A stretch of DNA of 49,883 nucleotides from contig CAJFJV010000011.1 in NCBI GenBank assembly GCA_904384225.1, positions 1-49,883 of the forward strand. The letters run 5' to 3'. Below are positions 22,948 through 32,893 of the stretch, one piece after another. The stretch's first letter is position 1; each line of letters begins with the position of its first letter. Origin of the DNA: an uncultured Oscillospiraceae bacterium. GTDB taxonomy: Bacteria > Bacillota > Clostridia > Oscillospirales > Ruminococcaceae. A program made the position numbers and the translations under genes. The notes below the pieces were generated by a model. It was not told the DNA's origin. It worked only from the letters and a program-made list of their open reading frames with translations, and did not search any database.

Positions 22948-25185
22948 ATGTCGGCGGGAACACCTGTCAAAATGAAAAAGCGATTGCACCGGAACGTATC
23001 GGTGGTTGCAGCTCTGCTTGTCTTGGTCATCATAGCAAATCTTTGCCGGATCAGCATTTTCCAATATAGCTTTTATGATAATTATGCGGATTCCCAGCAG
23101 CTCCGTTCGGAGACGATCAAGGCGCAGCGCGGGACGATCTACGACCGGAATATGGAGGTGCTTGCACAAAGTGCGACTGTTTGGGACGTAAGCATTTCGC
23201 CAAAGGATATTGCCACGGGATATACGGAGGGCTCGGCTGAACTTACGGCAAAGCGCGAAACGCTTTCCAAGGGCTTGGCGGAGATCCTTGGGGGAGAATA
23301 CGAGGATATCCTTGCCCGTACGGAGAAAACGAGCAGTCAGTATGAGCTGGTTGGGAAAAAGGTGGATAAGGAAACGGCGGACGCTGTCCGCAGCTTTATC
23401 ACCGAAAACGGCTATACCAATGAGATCAACCTGACCGAAAACGTAGAACGGTATTATCCCAATAATGAACTTGCTTCTTCCGTCATTGGCTTTACCGGCA
23501 GCGACCTGCAGGGGCTTTACGGGATCGAAAGCAAGTACGACGATGTTTTAAAGGGGACAGACGGCTACGTTGTTGCGCTTAAAAATGCGCTTAGTGAAAA
23601 TATGCCGCAAAGCTATGAGCAGCGGTATGACCCGGTGGACGGGAACAGCCTGCGGCTGACGATTGATGAAAATATCCAAAGCTTTGTGGAAAAAACGCTT
23701 TCAGACGTTGTGGCACAGCACAACCCGGCAGGCGGTGCGTGCGCGATCGTGATGGACTGCAATACGGGCGCTGTGCTCGCCATGGCGGATTATCCCAATT
23801 ATAATCTAAACGATCCGTTTACCATCTATGACGAAGCGCTGGCGCAGTCCATTTCGGAAATTGCGGATGAGACGGAGCGGAAAGACGCCAGAAGTGCGGC
23901 CCTTTCGGACCAATGGACCAACAAAAATGTCTCCTATACGTATCATCCGGGCTCTACGTTTAAAACAGTCGTGGCGGCAGCGGCGCTTGAAGAAGGCAAG
24001 GTTTCGCTTTCGTCGAGCTTCTACTGCCCGGGATATGTGAAGATGAGCGGCTATACCATGCGGTGCAACCAGCGCTCTGGTCACGGGCAGATCAGCTTTA
24101 CCGACGCGTTGGTACACTCCTGCAACCCGGCCTTTATCAATATCGGCCTTTCTTTGGGTGCGGAAAGCTTTTATGAATATTACTGCGGTTTCGGCTTTAC
24201 TGAAAAAACCGGGATCGATTTGCCGGGCGAGCAGGTCGGCACGTATTATACAGCCGATATGGCCGACATTTCCCTCGCCTCCTCGTCGTTCGGGCAATCG
24301 CAGTCGGTTACGCCTTTGCAGCTGATAACGGCGGTCTGCGCCGTAACAAACGGCGGATATCTTGTGGAGCCGTATGTGGTGGAGGATGTGCTGGATGCGG
24401 ATGGAAACGTTGTCTCTTCACATGAGACGCAGATCCGCCGTCAGGTGGTTTCTGAGGAGACGTCCGCGACAATGCGCTCTTTGATGGAAGAGGTTGTAAA
24501 TGCGGACGGCGGAACCAACGGTTCTGTCAAGGGCTATCGCATTGCGGCAAAGTCCGGCACCTCCCAAAAAACGCTTGGTGCGGAGACGGACACCTATATC
24601 GCCTCTTACGTGGCGGTGGCGCCTGCGGATGACCCGCAGATTGCAGTTTACGTCATGGTCGATGAACCGACAAGCGGCGATATTTACGGCGGCGTCATCT
24701 GTGCGCCGGCTGTCGCGGCGATTATGGCGGATACGCTCCCCTATCTTGGATATTCGCCGAACTACTCGGAAGAGGAACTTGAGAGTATGGAAACAACAGT
24801 GCCGCTGCTGACGGGCCGCGACGTGGCGGGCGCCAAGAATAAGCTGATTGCCTCGGGAATAACCGGCGGGGCAATTGTAAAGGGAAGCGGCGATTCCGTC
24901 GTGCGGCAGGTGCCGTCCTCCGGCTCTAAAATACCAAAAGACGGAAAGGTCATTTTGTACACCGACGATTCTGAGCAGGAAAGGGTCACAATGCCGAACG
25001 TTGTCGGCCTGACGCCGACCGCGGCCAAGCAGCAGCTGAAGCAGTACAATTTAAATGTGACCATAAGCGGCAGTACTTCGTCAAGTGCGAAGACAAAAGT
25101 CCAGTCGCAGAGCATTGCGGAAGGGACAAAGGTTGCAATCGGCACAGTTGTGGAGCTGACTTGTGTGAGCGAAACGCTGGACTGA
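22948..25185 (+). CDS. Class B penicillin-binding protein with PASTA domains (FtsI/SpoVD type)
   Basis: A 745-residue transpeptidase that crosslinks septal or spore peptidoglycan. It has an N-terminal membrane anchor (about residues 17-35) and a dimerisation/pedestal domain (55-230). The transpeptidase active site consists of S336-T-F-K339, S391-C-N393 and K535-S-G-T538. Two C-terminal PASTA modules follow (about 615-680 and 683-742). The ATG at 22948 is preceded by AAAGGAG; the frame is open upstream but crosses a hairpin without an RBS. PASTA-bearing PBPs at this dcw position are either PBP2B/FtsI or sporulation-specific SpoVD. With only one such gene here I cannot tell which. Confidence 0.92.
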   Translation: MSAGTPVKMKKRLHRNVSVVAALLVLVIIANLCRISIFQYSFYDNYADSQQLRSETIKAQRGTIYDRNMEVLAQSATVWDVSISPKDIATGYTEGSAELTAKRETLSKGLAEILGGEYEDILARTEKTSSQYELVGKKVDKETADAVRSFITENGYTNEINLTENVERYYPNNELASSVIGFTGSDLQGLYGIESKYDDVLKGTDGYVVALKNALSENMPQSYEQRYDPVDGNSLRLTIDENIQSFVEKTLSDVVAQHNPAGGACAIVMDCNTGAVLAMADYPNYNLNDPFTIYDEALAQSISEIADETERKDARSAALSDQWTNKNVSYTYHPGSTFKTVVAAAALEEGKVSLSSSFYCPGYVKMSGYTMRCNQRSGHGQISFTDALVHSCNPAFINIGLSLGAESFYEYYCGFGFTEKTGIDLPGEQVGTYYTADMADISLASSSFGQSQSVTPLQLITAVCAVTNGGYLVEPYVVEDVLDADGNVVSSHETQIRRQVVSEETSATMRSLMEEVVNADGGTNGSVKGYRIAAKSGTSQKTLGAETDTYIASYVAVAPADDPQIAVYVMVDEPTSGDIYGGVICAPAVAAIMADTLPYLGYSPNYSEEELESMETTVPLLTGRDVAGAKNKLIASGITGGAIVKGSGDSVVRQVPSSGSKIPKDGKVILYTDDSEQERVTMPNVVGLTPTAAKQQLKQYNLNVTISGSTSSSAKTKVQSQSIAEGTKVAIGTVVELTCVSETLD

Positions 25186-25239
25186 CGTGTGAGGGCAAGG
25201 ACGTAGAAAGGAAAACAGTAATAGTGGGAGGTTTTCTGC

Positions 25240-26694
25240 ATGCGTCTCAAAGAGCTTCTTGCCGGCTATGCGTTTCCGGATTCTGTGGGAGAACGGGAGA
25301 TTTGCCGGATCAGCACCAGTACAAAAGGGGATTTGGCTGACACACTGTTTATCTGCCTTGCCGGGGCAAAGGACGACGGGCACCGCTATGCAAAGGCCGC
25401 CGCCGCGGAAGGGGCGGTTGTCCTTTGCGAGCATGACTGCGGCGTGCCGGACGCCATATCCGTTCCGGATACCAGAGAGGCCTATGCCCGCTGCTGTGCG
25501 GCGTGGTATGGCCATCCGGGCGACGGCATGGCGCTTTGCGCCGTAACGGGGACAAACGGGAAGACTTCCACCGCAACAACGGTCTACCGCCTTCTGCGCA
25601 TGTGCGGAAGAAAGGCCGGCTTTATCGGGACGACCGGCGCCTGCTGGGAAGACAAAGAGGAGACACTTCCGCTTACCACGCCGGATCCGATGCAGCTGCA
25701 CCGGATTTTGCGGCGGATGGCGGATGACGGCGTAACCCATGTGATGCTGGAGGCCTCCTCCCATGCGCTGGATCAAAAACGTCTTTCCGGACTGCATTTT
25801 TCTGTGGCGGTTTTTACAAATTTAACACAGGACCATTTCGATTATCACAAAAATATGGTAGAATACTTTTGTGCAAAGAAAAAGCTGTTTGAAATGGCGG
25901 ACCGCGCGGTCATATGCACCGACGACCAATGGGGAAAAGAACTTTCGGAGACGCTCGCTATCCCGGTACAAACGGTTTCGCGCTCCAGCAGGAACGCGTC
26001 CTATTCGGTTGAGGATATCAAAAGCAGCGCGGACGGCGTACAGTTTACCCTTTCCTGCTGCGGCCTTTCGTGGCAGGCCGGTTTCCCGGTTCCCGGCGAT
26101 TTTTCTGCCGAGAATGCGGTGTGTGCCGTCGCGGTGTGCGCGCTCCTTGGGTACGGACCGGAAAAAACGCTCCCGCTGCTTCAGGACGTCGGGCTGATAC
26201 CGGGGCGGTGCGAACCAATCCCGAACCGCTTAGGGCTTACGATCCTGTGTGATTATGCACATACGCCGGACGGTATCGAAAAGGTCCTGTCTGCTGCGCG
26301 GGGCTTTACCAAACGCGAGCTTATCGTAGTTTTCGGCTGCGGCGGGGACCGCGACCATGCAAAGCGGCCGCTGATGGGTGCGGCTGCGGCAAAATATGCG
26401 GACGTACTGATCCTGACTTCCGATAATCCCCGTACGGAGCGGGCCGGTGCAATCCTTTCCGACATTTTAAAAGGCGTGCCGCTTGGGACGCGCCGGATTG
26501 CCCTGCCGGAACGTACGGCGGCGATCCGGTATGCGCTGGATACGGCGAAGCCGGGGGATACGGTGGTAATCGCCGGAAAAGGCCATGAAACCGGGCAGTA
26601 TGTGGCGGGAAAGCGCTTTGCGTATAACGAGCGTGCGGCAATCCGGCACATTATCGCAGTGCTTGAGGAAAGCAGACAATTTTTGCCGAAATAA
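25240..26694 (+). CDS. murE: UDP-MurNAc-L-Ala-D-Glu:meso-DAP ligase
   Basis: A 484-residue Mur ligase that adds the third residue to the peptidoglycan stem peptide using ATP. The P-loop is GTNGKTS (about 104-110). The LTTPDP segment, EASSHALDQ and the C-terminal D395-N-P-R398 motif are present; DNPR is the recognised meso-diaminopimelate specificity signature. GGGAGG lies 9 bases before the ATG. It stands between the PBP gene and murF, as is standard. A second MurE-like protein without DNPR is encoded at 7436, so this is the most likely main-pathway enzyme. Confidence 0.95.
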   Translation: MRLKELLAGYAFPDSVGEREICRISTSTKGDLADTLFICLAGAKDDGHRYAKAAAAEGAVVLCEHDCGVPDAISVPDTREAYARCCAAWYGHPGDGMALCAVTGTNGKTSTATTVYRLLRMCGRKAGFIGTTGACWEDKEETLPLTTPDPMQLHRILRRMADDGVTHVMLEASSHALDQKRLSGLHFSVAVFTNLTQDHFDYHKNMVEYFCAKKKLFEMADRAVICTDDQWGKELSETLAIPVQTVSRSSRNASYSVEDIKSSADGVQFTLSCCGLSWQAGFPVPGDFSAENAVCAVAVCALLGYGPEKTLPLLQDVGLIPGRCEPIPNRLGLTILCDYAHTPDGIEKVLSAARGFTKRELIVVFGCGGDRDHAKRPLMGAAAAKYADVLILTSDNPRTERAGAILSDILKGVPLGTRRIALPERTAAIRYALDTAKPGDTVVIAGKGHETGQYVAGKRFAYNERAAIRHIIAVLEESRQFLPK

Positions 26695-26709
26695 AGGAGT
26701 TTCAAAGAG

Positions 26710-28071
26710 ATGGAAAAGCTGACACTGTCACAAATAGCATCTGCGGTTGGCGGGTGCTGCCAAAGCGGAAAAGAGGTTTTGGCTGTCTGCACGGATACGC
26801 GCAAAATAGAACCCGGCAGCCTGTTTATTGCAATAAAAGGGGAGCGCTTTGACGGGCATGATTTTATTGCGCAGGCCTTTGAGAAAGGGGCGGTGGGCGC
26901 AATTGCAGACCATCCGGTGGCGGGCTTTGAAAATATCATTGTTGTCGCAGACACCCGGCGCGCGCTGCTGGATCTTGCGCGGTATTACCGCGGCCTTTTC
27001 AGCGTGTTTACCGTCGGCGTGACCGGGAGTGTCGGCAAAACGTCTACGAAGGAAATGATCTATTCCATCCTGTCCCAGCGCGGCAAGACGCTGAAAACAG
27101 AAGGGAACTTCAATAACGAGATAGGGATGCCGATGACGATGTTCCGGCTTTCCCATGAATACAAAAACGGCGTTTTCGAGATGGGAATGAGCAATTTCGG
27201 CGAAATACGCGACCTGACGCATGTCTGCCGCCCGAACGTCGGCGTAATTACCAATATCGGCGTCTCCCACATCGAGACGCTTGGCAGCCGCGAAAATATC
27301 CTGAAGGCCAAGATGGAAATCACAGAGGCGATGGCGCCGGACGCCCCGCTGATCCTGAATATGGACGACAGCATGTTAAAAGAGGTAAGCCACTTGACGG
27401 ATCAGCCCGTGATGTATTTCGGCATTGATTCCCCGGCCGATGTTACAGCCACCGATATCCGTACGGAAAACGGATGCACACTGTTTTGCGTCCGCTATTA
27501 CGGCCAAAGCATCGAGGCCATGGTCCCAGCCATCGGCCGCCACAATGTTTATAACGCACTGGCTGGTTTCTGCGTCGGGCTTGTTGCGGATATGGAGCCG
27601 GAAGAGATTGTAAACGGCATGCGGCTTTATAAAAATGCTGCAATGCGTCAAAACATCGTGCAGGAAAATGGCGTGACGGTCATTGCAGACTGCTATAATG
27701 CAAGCCCGGATTCTATGCGCGCGGCCATTGACGTTTTGATGCAGACGGCATGCAGCGGAAAACGCTGGTGCGTATTCGGCGATATGCTGGAGCTGGGAAA
27801 AATTTCGGAGGAAGCACACATCGAAGTGGGAAGGGAAGTCGGCCGCTCCCGGGCGGACGGCCTGATTTGTATCGGGGAGCTTGCGCGCGGGATCAAACGC
27901 GGTGCGATGATGGTCGGGATGAAGCATGTCTACCATTTTACCGACTTGGCGCTTGCGGCGCAGTTTATAGCAAAGACGGTAAACCCGGGCGACGCTGTGA
28001 TTTATAAAGCAAGCCGCGGCATTCATCTGGAGCAGGTGATTGCACGCGTCAGTGAGGAGTGGAAAAAATGA
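26710..28071 (+). CDS. murF: UDP-MurNAc-tripeptide:D-Ala-D-Ala ligase
   Basis: A 453-residue Mur ligase that adds D-alanyl-D-alanine to complete the UDP-MurNAc pentapeptide. The ATP-binding loop is GSVGKTSTKEM (about residue 108), and NFNNEIGMP, an invariant MurF motif, follows. The C-terminal part contains DCYNASPDSM and the FGDMLELG motif typical of the family. AAAGGAG precedes the ATG, 15 bases after murE. Its stop overlaps the mraY start in ATGA, coupling their translation. Confidence 0.96.
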   Translation: MEKLTLSQIASAVGGCCQSGKEVLAVCTDTRKIEPGSLFIAIKGERFDGHDFIAQAFEKGAVGAIADHPVAGFENIIVVADTRRALLDLARYYRGLFSVFTVGVTGSVGKTSTKEMIYSILSQRGKTLKTEGNFNNEIGMPMTMFRLSHEYKNGVFEMGMSNFGEIRDLTHVCRPNVGVITNIGVSHIETLGSRENILKAKMEITEAMAPDAPLILNMDDSMLKEVSHLTDQPVMYFGIDSPADVTATDIRTENGCTLFCVRYYGQSIEAMVPAIGRHNVYNALAGFCVGLVADMEPEEIVNGMRLYKNAAMRQNIVQENGVTVIADCYNASPDSMRAAIDVLMQTACSGKRWCVFGDMLELGKISEEAHIEVGREVGRSRADGLICIGELARGIKRGAMMVGMKHVYHFTDLALAAQFIAKTVNPGDAVIYKASRGIHLEQVIARVSEEWKK

Positions 28072-29060
28072 ATGTTGTAATGATCCTGACGGCGGTGATT
28101 TCATTTGCAGTTACAGCGCTTGCCGGAAAACTGCTGATACCCGCGCTGCGCAGGCTGCATTTTGGGCAGAGCATCCGCGAGGACGGCCCGACATGGCATA
28201 AACAAAAGCAAGGCACGCCGACGATGGGTGGGATCATGTTTATTGTGGGCTCCATCGCAGCAGTTGTGATCGGCTACTGCGTGCTTTGGCTGACAAATGG
28301 CGGACTGACGGATCCGTTAGAGCAAATGCAGCTCTTCGGCGGCCTGATTATGGCGCTTTTATTCGGCCTGATCGGCTTCCTTGACGATTATATCAAGGTT
28401 GTAAAAAAACGCAATCTTGGCCTGACGGCGTGGCAGAAAATCGTAGGGCAGGTTTTGGTTACGGCGCTGTATCTGGCGGCTTTGTATATAGCGGGGGACC
28501 GTTCCACTATCATCAACGTGCCTTTTTTAGGCCAGTGGGATCTTGGCTTTTTCTACTATCCGATCCTCGGCATCCTGATTATCGGGATTGTGAATTCCGT
28601 CAACCTAACGGACGGGATCGATGGCTTATGCGGAAGCGTAACGTTTATCGTCGCCGTCTTTTTTATGGTGGTATCCACCATTGCCGGGCAGTATGGCATG
28701 AAGCTTCTCTCCACGGCGCTGGCCGCCGCATGCATTGGGTTTTTGATCTATAACCTGCATCCGGCTAAAGTGTTTATGGGGGACACCGGTTCGCTGTTTT
28801 TGGGCGGCATGGTTGTGGCGCTTGGTTTTGGGATGAACATGGAATTCATCTTGTTTTTTGCCGGTTTTATTTACTGCTGCGAATCCCTTTCCGTTATTTT
28901 GCAGGTCATCAGTTTTCAGACCACAGGCAAGCGCATTTTCCGGATGAGCCCTATCCACCACCATTTCGAGCTCGGCGGCATGAGTGAAAATAAAATTGTA
29001 GTTTTGTTTTCCGGCGTTACGCTGATCATGTGTGTGATTGGTGTTTTCGCATTTGTATGA
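28068..29060 (+). CDS. mraY: Phospho-N-acetylmuramoyl-pentapeptide transferase
   Basis: A 330-residue integral membrane enzyme that attaches phospho-MurNAc-pentapeptide to undecaprenyl phosphate, giving lipid I. It has about ten transmembrane segments. Conserved catalytic loops are visible: KQGTPTMGG near the N-terminus, FLDDYIKV (Asp pair), NLTDGIDGL and the MSPIHHHFEL loop, with GDTGSL between. The ATG at 28068 lies 9 bases after GAGGAG inside the end of murF; a GTG at 28059 overlaps that RBS. It is followed by a short hairpin instead of murD, which often occupies this position. Confidence 0.97.
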   Translation: MNVVMILTAVISFAVTALAGKLLIPALRRLHFGQSIREDGPTWHKQKQGTPTMGGIMFIVGSIAAVVIGYCVLWLTNGGLTDPLEQMQLFGGLIMALLFGLIGFLDDYIKVVKKRNLGLTAWQKIVGQVLVTALYLAALYIAGDRSTIINVPFLGQWDLGFFYYPILGILIIGIVNSVNLTDGIDGLCGSVTFIVAVFFMVVSTIAGQYGMKLLSTALAAACIGFLIYNLHPAKVFMGDTGSLFLGGMVVALGFGMNMEFILFFAGFIYCCESLSVILQVISFQTTGKRIFRMSPIHHHFELGGMSENKIVVLFSGVTLIMCVIGVFAFV

Positions 29061-29084
29061 AGTAAAGGAATCTGCATAAAATAG

Positions 29085-29102
29085 GCGAAGCAGCAGCTTC
29101 GC
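29085..29102 (+). other. Small perfect hairpin between mraY and ftsW
   Basis: GCGAAGC (29085-29091), loop AGCA and GCTTCGC (29096-29102). No T tract follows, so read-through is expected. It sits where murD is found in many dcw clusters. Confidence 0.55.
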
Positions 29103-29131
29103 AAGTACATAAAACAGGGAGGAAAGACGGT

Positions 29132-30316
29132 ATGGCATCTGAAACGGCAGGAAGAAAAAAGATGATCCGCGCGTCGAAACGCACCGGCGAGCATGCTGCC
29201 GCAAAACCAAAGCAAAAGCGGTTTGATACCGCCTTTCTGATCATTATTTTGATTTTGCTGGCATACGGCGTGATTATGGTATTTTCCGCAAGCTATCCTG
29301 CTGCGCTGCAAAAAACGGGAAACAGCCTGCATTTTATTTCGCAGCATGTACTGTTCGTTCTGGCCGGCATTGCAGCTATGCTTTTGATTTCCCGGATCGA
29401 TTATCACTTCTACAGGCGGTTTGCCTATATTATTTTCGGCGTGGCCCTTTTGCTGCTGATCCTTGTTGCGATACCGGGCGTCGGGCGGGTGCTGAACAAT
29501 GCAAGGCGCTGGATCTATATTGGTCCAATTGGCTTCCAGCCGTCTGAGATCATGAAATTTGCAGTCATTGTTTTGTTTTCCCATCTTATTGCGCACTATC
29601 AAAAACGGATGGGTACGTTTAAGAAGGGCGTTTTGCCGTTTGCGGTAGTCTTATTGGTGATCGCTGTATTAATGATGCTGGAGCCGCATCTTTCCGGAAC
29701 CATCCTGATTTTCGGTATAGGCTGCATCATGATGTATATCGGCGGGACGAAGCTTCGCTATTTTCTTGCAATCGGCGGGCTTGGCGTCGGCGCAATCGCC
29801 GGCATTATCGCCTTTAAAGGCGTTTCCTATATTACGGAACGCCTTCAGTTCTGGCTCAATCCTTTTGCGGATATCAACGATAAGACGTGGCAGACGGTGC
29901 AATCCCTGGTCGCCATCGGTTCGGGCGGGCTGCTGGGACGCGGCATCGGCGCATCGCGGCAGAAATATCTTTACCTTCCCGAACCGTATAACGATTTTAT
30001 ATTTGCTATTATTTGCGAAGAGCTCGGCCTGATTGGCGCGCTGTTCGTCATTCTTCTGTTTGTCCTGTTTGCGGTTCGCGGTTTTTCTATTGCCTCAAAG
30101 GCGCCGGATCGGTTCGGTTTTATGCTGGCAACCGGAATTACCGTGCAGATTTGCCTGCAGGCGGTGCTCAATATCGCCGTCGTTACCAATACGATCCCGA
30201 ATACGGGTATCAGTCTTCCTTTTTTCAGCTATGGCGGTACGGCGATTATGATGCAGCTTGGTGAAATGGGGATTTTACTAAATATCTCGCGGCACGCGTT
30301 TATGGAAAAGACATAG
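29132..30316 (+). CDS. ftsW: SEDS peptidoglycan polymerase, FtsW/SpoVE type
   Basis: A 394-residue membrane protein with about ten transmembrane helices and a basic 35-residue cytoplasmic N-terminus. SEDS proteins polymerise lipid II into glycan strands together with a class B PBP. Landmarks are ARRWIYIGPIGFQPSE, the LLEPHLSGT-like segment (MMLEPHLSGT, with the conserved Glu-Pro) and SLPFFSYGGTA near the C-terminus, which is the FtsW/RodA/SpoVE signature. Its place upstream of murG indicates a divisome role (FtsW) or sporulation (SpoVE). RBS CAGGGAGG lies 8-10 bases before the ATG. Confidence 0.93.
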   Translation: MASETAGRKKMIRASKRTGEHAAAKPKQKRFDTAFLIIILILLAYGVIMVFSASYPAALQKTGNSLHFISQHVLFVLAGIAAMLLISRIDYHFYRRFAYIIFGVALLLLILVAIPGVGRVLNNARRWIYIGPIGFQPSEIMKFAVIVLFSHLIAHYQKRMGTFKKGVLPFAVVLLVIAVLMMLEPHLSGTILIFGIGCIMMYIGGTKLRYFLAIGGLGVGAIAGIIAFKGVSYITERLQFWLNPFADINDKTWQTVQSLVAIGSGGLLGRGIGASRQKYLYLPEPYNDFIFAIICEELGLIGALFVILLFVLFAVRGFSIASKAPDRFGFMLATGITVQICLQAVLNIAVVTNTIPNTGISLPFFSYGGTAIMMQLGEMGILLNISRHAFMEKT

Positions 30317-30359
30317 CGCCGAAAGGCGGCCGTTTAAAAACGGCGGAAAGGAGCGTCTT

Positions 30360-31484
30360 ATGCGTTTGCTTGTTACGGGCGGCGGCACGGGCGGACATAT
30401 CAATCCGGCCCTTGCCATCGCACAGTGCTTTGTTCAAAACGACCCGAATGCAGAGGTGTTGTATGCGGGGACCCCGACCGGCATGGAAGCGCGCCTTGTG
30501 AAAGAGGCGGGTTTCCGCTTTGCGCCGATAAAAGTAAAAGGCTTTCGGAGAAGCCTTTCCCCATCGGCGGTCCGGCACAATGTACAGGCCGTTGCGGAGG
30601 CGGTGACGTCGAGGCGCCGCGCCAATGAAATCATCCGGGAATTCAAGCCGGATCTTGTAATTGGTACAGGAGGATATGTAAGCGGCCCGGTGGTACTTGC
30701 CGCAGCCAAAGCAGGCATCCCGACGGCCGTCCATGAACAAAACGCCTTTCCGGGGGTGACAAACCGTCTGCTGGCAAAGCATGTCGACCGTGTTTTTCTG
30801 GCGGTAGGTGAGGCCAAGGAGCATTTGGACCCGCACGCTGCATATATGGTAGTAGGCAACCCGGTGCGGCAGAGTATTTTAAAAAAGAGCAAAGAGGACG
30901 CGCGCAGGGAACTACATTTAGACGGCCGGATGTGCGTGCTCTCCTTCGGCGGAAGCCTTGGTGCGGATACGATCAATAAAATTGCGGCGGATCTGATTGA
31001 ATGGAACCATCGCTCCGGCTTGATTTCCCATATCCACGGCTACGGCCGGCTCGGGAAAGAAAAATTCCCGGCGCTGCTGAAAGAAAAGGGAATTGACCTG
31101 TCCGGGAACAGCACCATCCGGGTTTCGGAATATATCCATGATATGGATGTATGTATGGCGGCGGCCGATTTGGTAATCTGCCGGGCAGGCGCCATCACCA
31201 TCAGTGAAATTGAGGCGACGGGCAAAGCGGCTATTCTTGTCCCCTCGCCGAACGTTACTGCCAATCACCAGTACTATAATGCCCGTGTTTTGGAAAAGCG
31301 CGGTGCGGCGATCCTTTTGGAGGAAAAAGACTATTCCACACAAAAGGTGATTTCGATCATCGAATCGCTTTATACCAATCAGGAAAAGCTGGCGCTTTTG
31401 TCGCAGAACGCGGCCTCTCTTGCTGTATTTGATACGGCCGAACGCATTTACAGAGAAATGACTTCTTTCTTATCGAAAAAGTGA
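30360..31484 (+). CDS. murG: Lipid II synthase (GlcNAc transferase) MurG
   Basis: A 374-residue membrane-associated GT-B glycosyltransferase that adds GlcNAc from UDP-GlcNAc to lipid I. The N-terminal GGGTGGHINPALA loop, the HEQNAFPGVTNRLL motif and the C-terminal CRAGAITISE UDP-binding region are all intact. GGAAAGGAG precedes the ATG. It lies 43 bases after ftsW, with murA rather than murB or murC next. Confidence 0.96.
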   Translation: MRLLVTGGGTGGHINPALAIAQCFVQNDPNAEVLYAGTPTGMEARLVKEAGFRFAPIKVKGFRRSLSPSAVRHNVQAVAEAVTSRRRANEIIREFKPDLVIGTGGYVSGPVVLAAAKAGIPTAVHEQNAFPGVTNRLLAKHVDRVFLAVGEAKEHLDPHAAYMVVGNPVRQSILKKSKEDARRELHLDGRMCVLSFGGSLGADTINKIAADLIEWNHRSGLISHIHGYGRLGKEKFPALLKEKGIDLSGNSTIRVSEYIHDMDVCMAAADLVICRAGAITISEIEATGKAAILVPSPNVTANHQYYNARVLEKRGAAILLEEKDYSTQKVISIIESLYTNQEKLALLSQNAASLAVFDTAERIYREMTSFLSKK

Positions 31485-31566
31485 TTTTGAACCGTTTTCC
31501 TCCGGAATGCATACGATACTGTATCTGAAAGAATCCGGCGGCACGCCTTGCCGGTGCGGATTGAAT

Positions 31567-31581
31567 GCGGGTCTTGCCCGC
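31567..31581 (+). other. Hairpin adjoining the murA ribosome binding site
   Basis: GCGGG (31567-31571) pairs with CCCGC (31577-31581) around a 5-base loop, ending one base before GGAGG (31583-31587). It could influence murA translation; this is a weak inference. Confidence 0.4.
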
Positions 31582-31592
31582 CGGAGGAAAGG

Positions 31593-32861
31593 GTGGATCA
31601 TATGGAACGGATCGTGATAGAAGGCGGCCGTCGCTTAAACGGTGAAACAGCAGTCCATGGTGCAAAAAACAGTGCGCTGCCAATTTTAGCGGGAAGTTTG
31701 CTGGCCGGCGGCGAAACAGTGCTGTATAACTGTCCGCGCCTTTCGGATGTCGACGCGGCGATTGAAATTTTACAGGTACTTGGGTGCAAGGTTACGCGGG
31801 AGGGCACGACAGTCACCATCAACAGCGATACGATGACGCAGAATGAAATCCCGGAAGAGCTGATGCATGAGATGCGGTCTTCCATTGTTTTTTTAGGCGC
31901 CATGGTGTCAAGGCTTTCGAAGGTGCGTCTTTCCTTCCCCGGGGGCTGCGAACTTGGTCCGCGGCCGATTGACCTACATATCTCTTCGCTGCAAAAGCTG
32001 GGAGTACGGGTTGACGAGCAGCATGGTATTTTAGACTGCTCGGTTGAAAAGGGCCTGCACGGTGCAAAGATCATGCTGTCATTCCCAAGTGTTGGCGCGA
32101 CAGAAAACATCCTTCTTGCCGCGGTTATGGCGGATGGCGTTACAGAAATACGCAACGCCGCGCAGGAGCCCGAAATTGTCGATTTAGCAGGGTATCTTAC
32201 AGCGCGCGGCGCAAAAATCAAAGACGCCGGAAAAAGTACCGTTTATGTGGAAGGCGTCAAGACGCTGCACAGCGCGGCCTACACCGTAATGCCGGACCGG
32301 ATAGTTGCAGCGACCTATTTGAGCGCCGCCGCAATTACCGGCGGAAAGGTTTGGGTGACAGATCTAAACCCCGCCGATTTGGAAAGCGTGCTCCCTGTTT
32401 TTGAGCAGGCCGGCTGCCGGATGAAGATTATGCGCGACTGCATTTTTATGGAAGGGCCCGGCATGATCCATCCGGTGCGCAATATCCGCACGCTTCCATA
32501 CCCGGGCTTTCCAACGGACGCGCAGGCACCGGTCATGGCGCTTTTAACGCTTTCAAGCGGGACCAGCGTTTTTGTGGAAACCATCTTTGAAAACCGGTAT
32601 AAACATGTCGTTGAACTTTGCAGAATGGGCGCGGATATCAAGACCGAAGGGCAGGTTGCCGTAGTCCGCGGCGTTAAAAAGCTGTACGGCGCCAATGTGC
32701 AGGCGACCGATCTGCGCGGCGGGGCGGCGCTGGTGGTAGCGGGCCTTGCGGCGGAAGGAACGAGCCGGATCGGGCAGCTTTATCATATTGACCGCGGCTA
32801 TGAATCGATCGAGCAGGCGTTTGCGGCGCTTGGCGCCGATATCCGCCGCGAAGGGACATAA
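31593..32861 (+). CDS. murA: UDP-N-acetylglucosamine 1-carboxyvinyltransferase
   Basis: A 422-residue enzyme that transfers enolpyruvate from PEP to UDP-GlcNAc, the first committed step of peptidoglycan synthesis. HGAKNSALPILAG near the N-terminus holds the conserved Lys-Asn. GGCELGPRPIDLH contains the active-site Cys (119 from this start), the residue attacked by fosfomycin. The late Arg/Asp loop FPTDAQAP is present. The GTG at 31593 sits 5 bases after GGAGG; the ATG at 31602 (Cys116) is 14 bases from it and is the alternative. Its location between murG and ftsQ is unusual. Bacillota often have two murA copies; only one is in the window. Confidence 0.94.
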   Translation: MDHMERIVIEGGRRLNGETAVHGAKNSALPILAGSLLAGGETVLYNCPRLSDVDAAIEILQVLGCKVTREGTTVTINSDTMTQNEIPEELMHEMRSSIVFLGAMVSRLSKVRLSFPGGCELGPRPIDLHISSLQKLGVRVDEQHGILDCSVEKGLHGAKIMLSFPSVGATENILLAAVMADGVTEIRNAAQEPEIVDLAGYLTARGAKIKDAGKSTVYVEGVKTLHSAAYTVMPDRIVAATYLSAAAITGGKVWVTDLNPADLESVLPVFEQAGCRMKIMRDCIFMEGPGMIHPVRNIRTLPYPGFPTDAQAPVMALLTLSSGTSVFVETIFENRYKHVVELCRMGADIKTEGQVAVVRGVKKLYGANVQATDLRGGAALVVAGLAAEGTSRIGQLYHIDRGYESIEQAFAALGADIRREGT

Positions 32862-32893
32862 GATGAGACGGAAGGAGAGGGGATGCAGGCAGT

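Noticed and set aside
27376-28104. 242-codon open frame on the minus strand
   Set aside because: Antisense to murF and the start of mraY; no protein-family signs.
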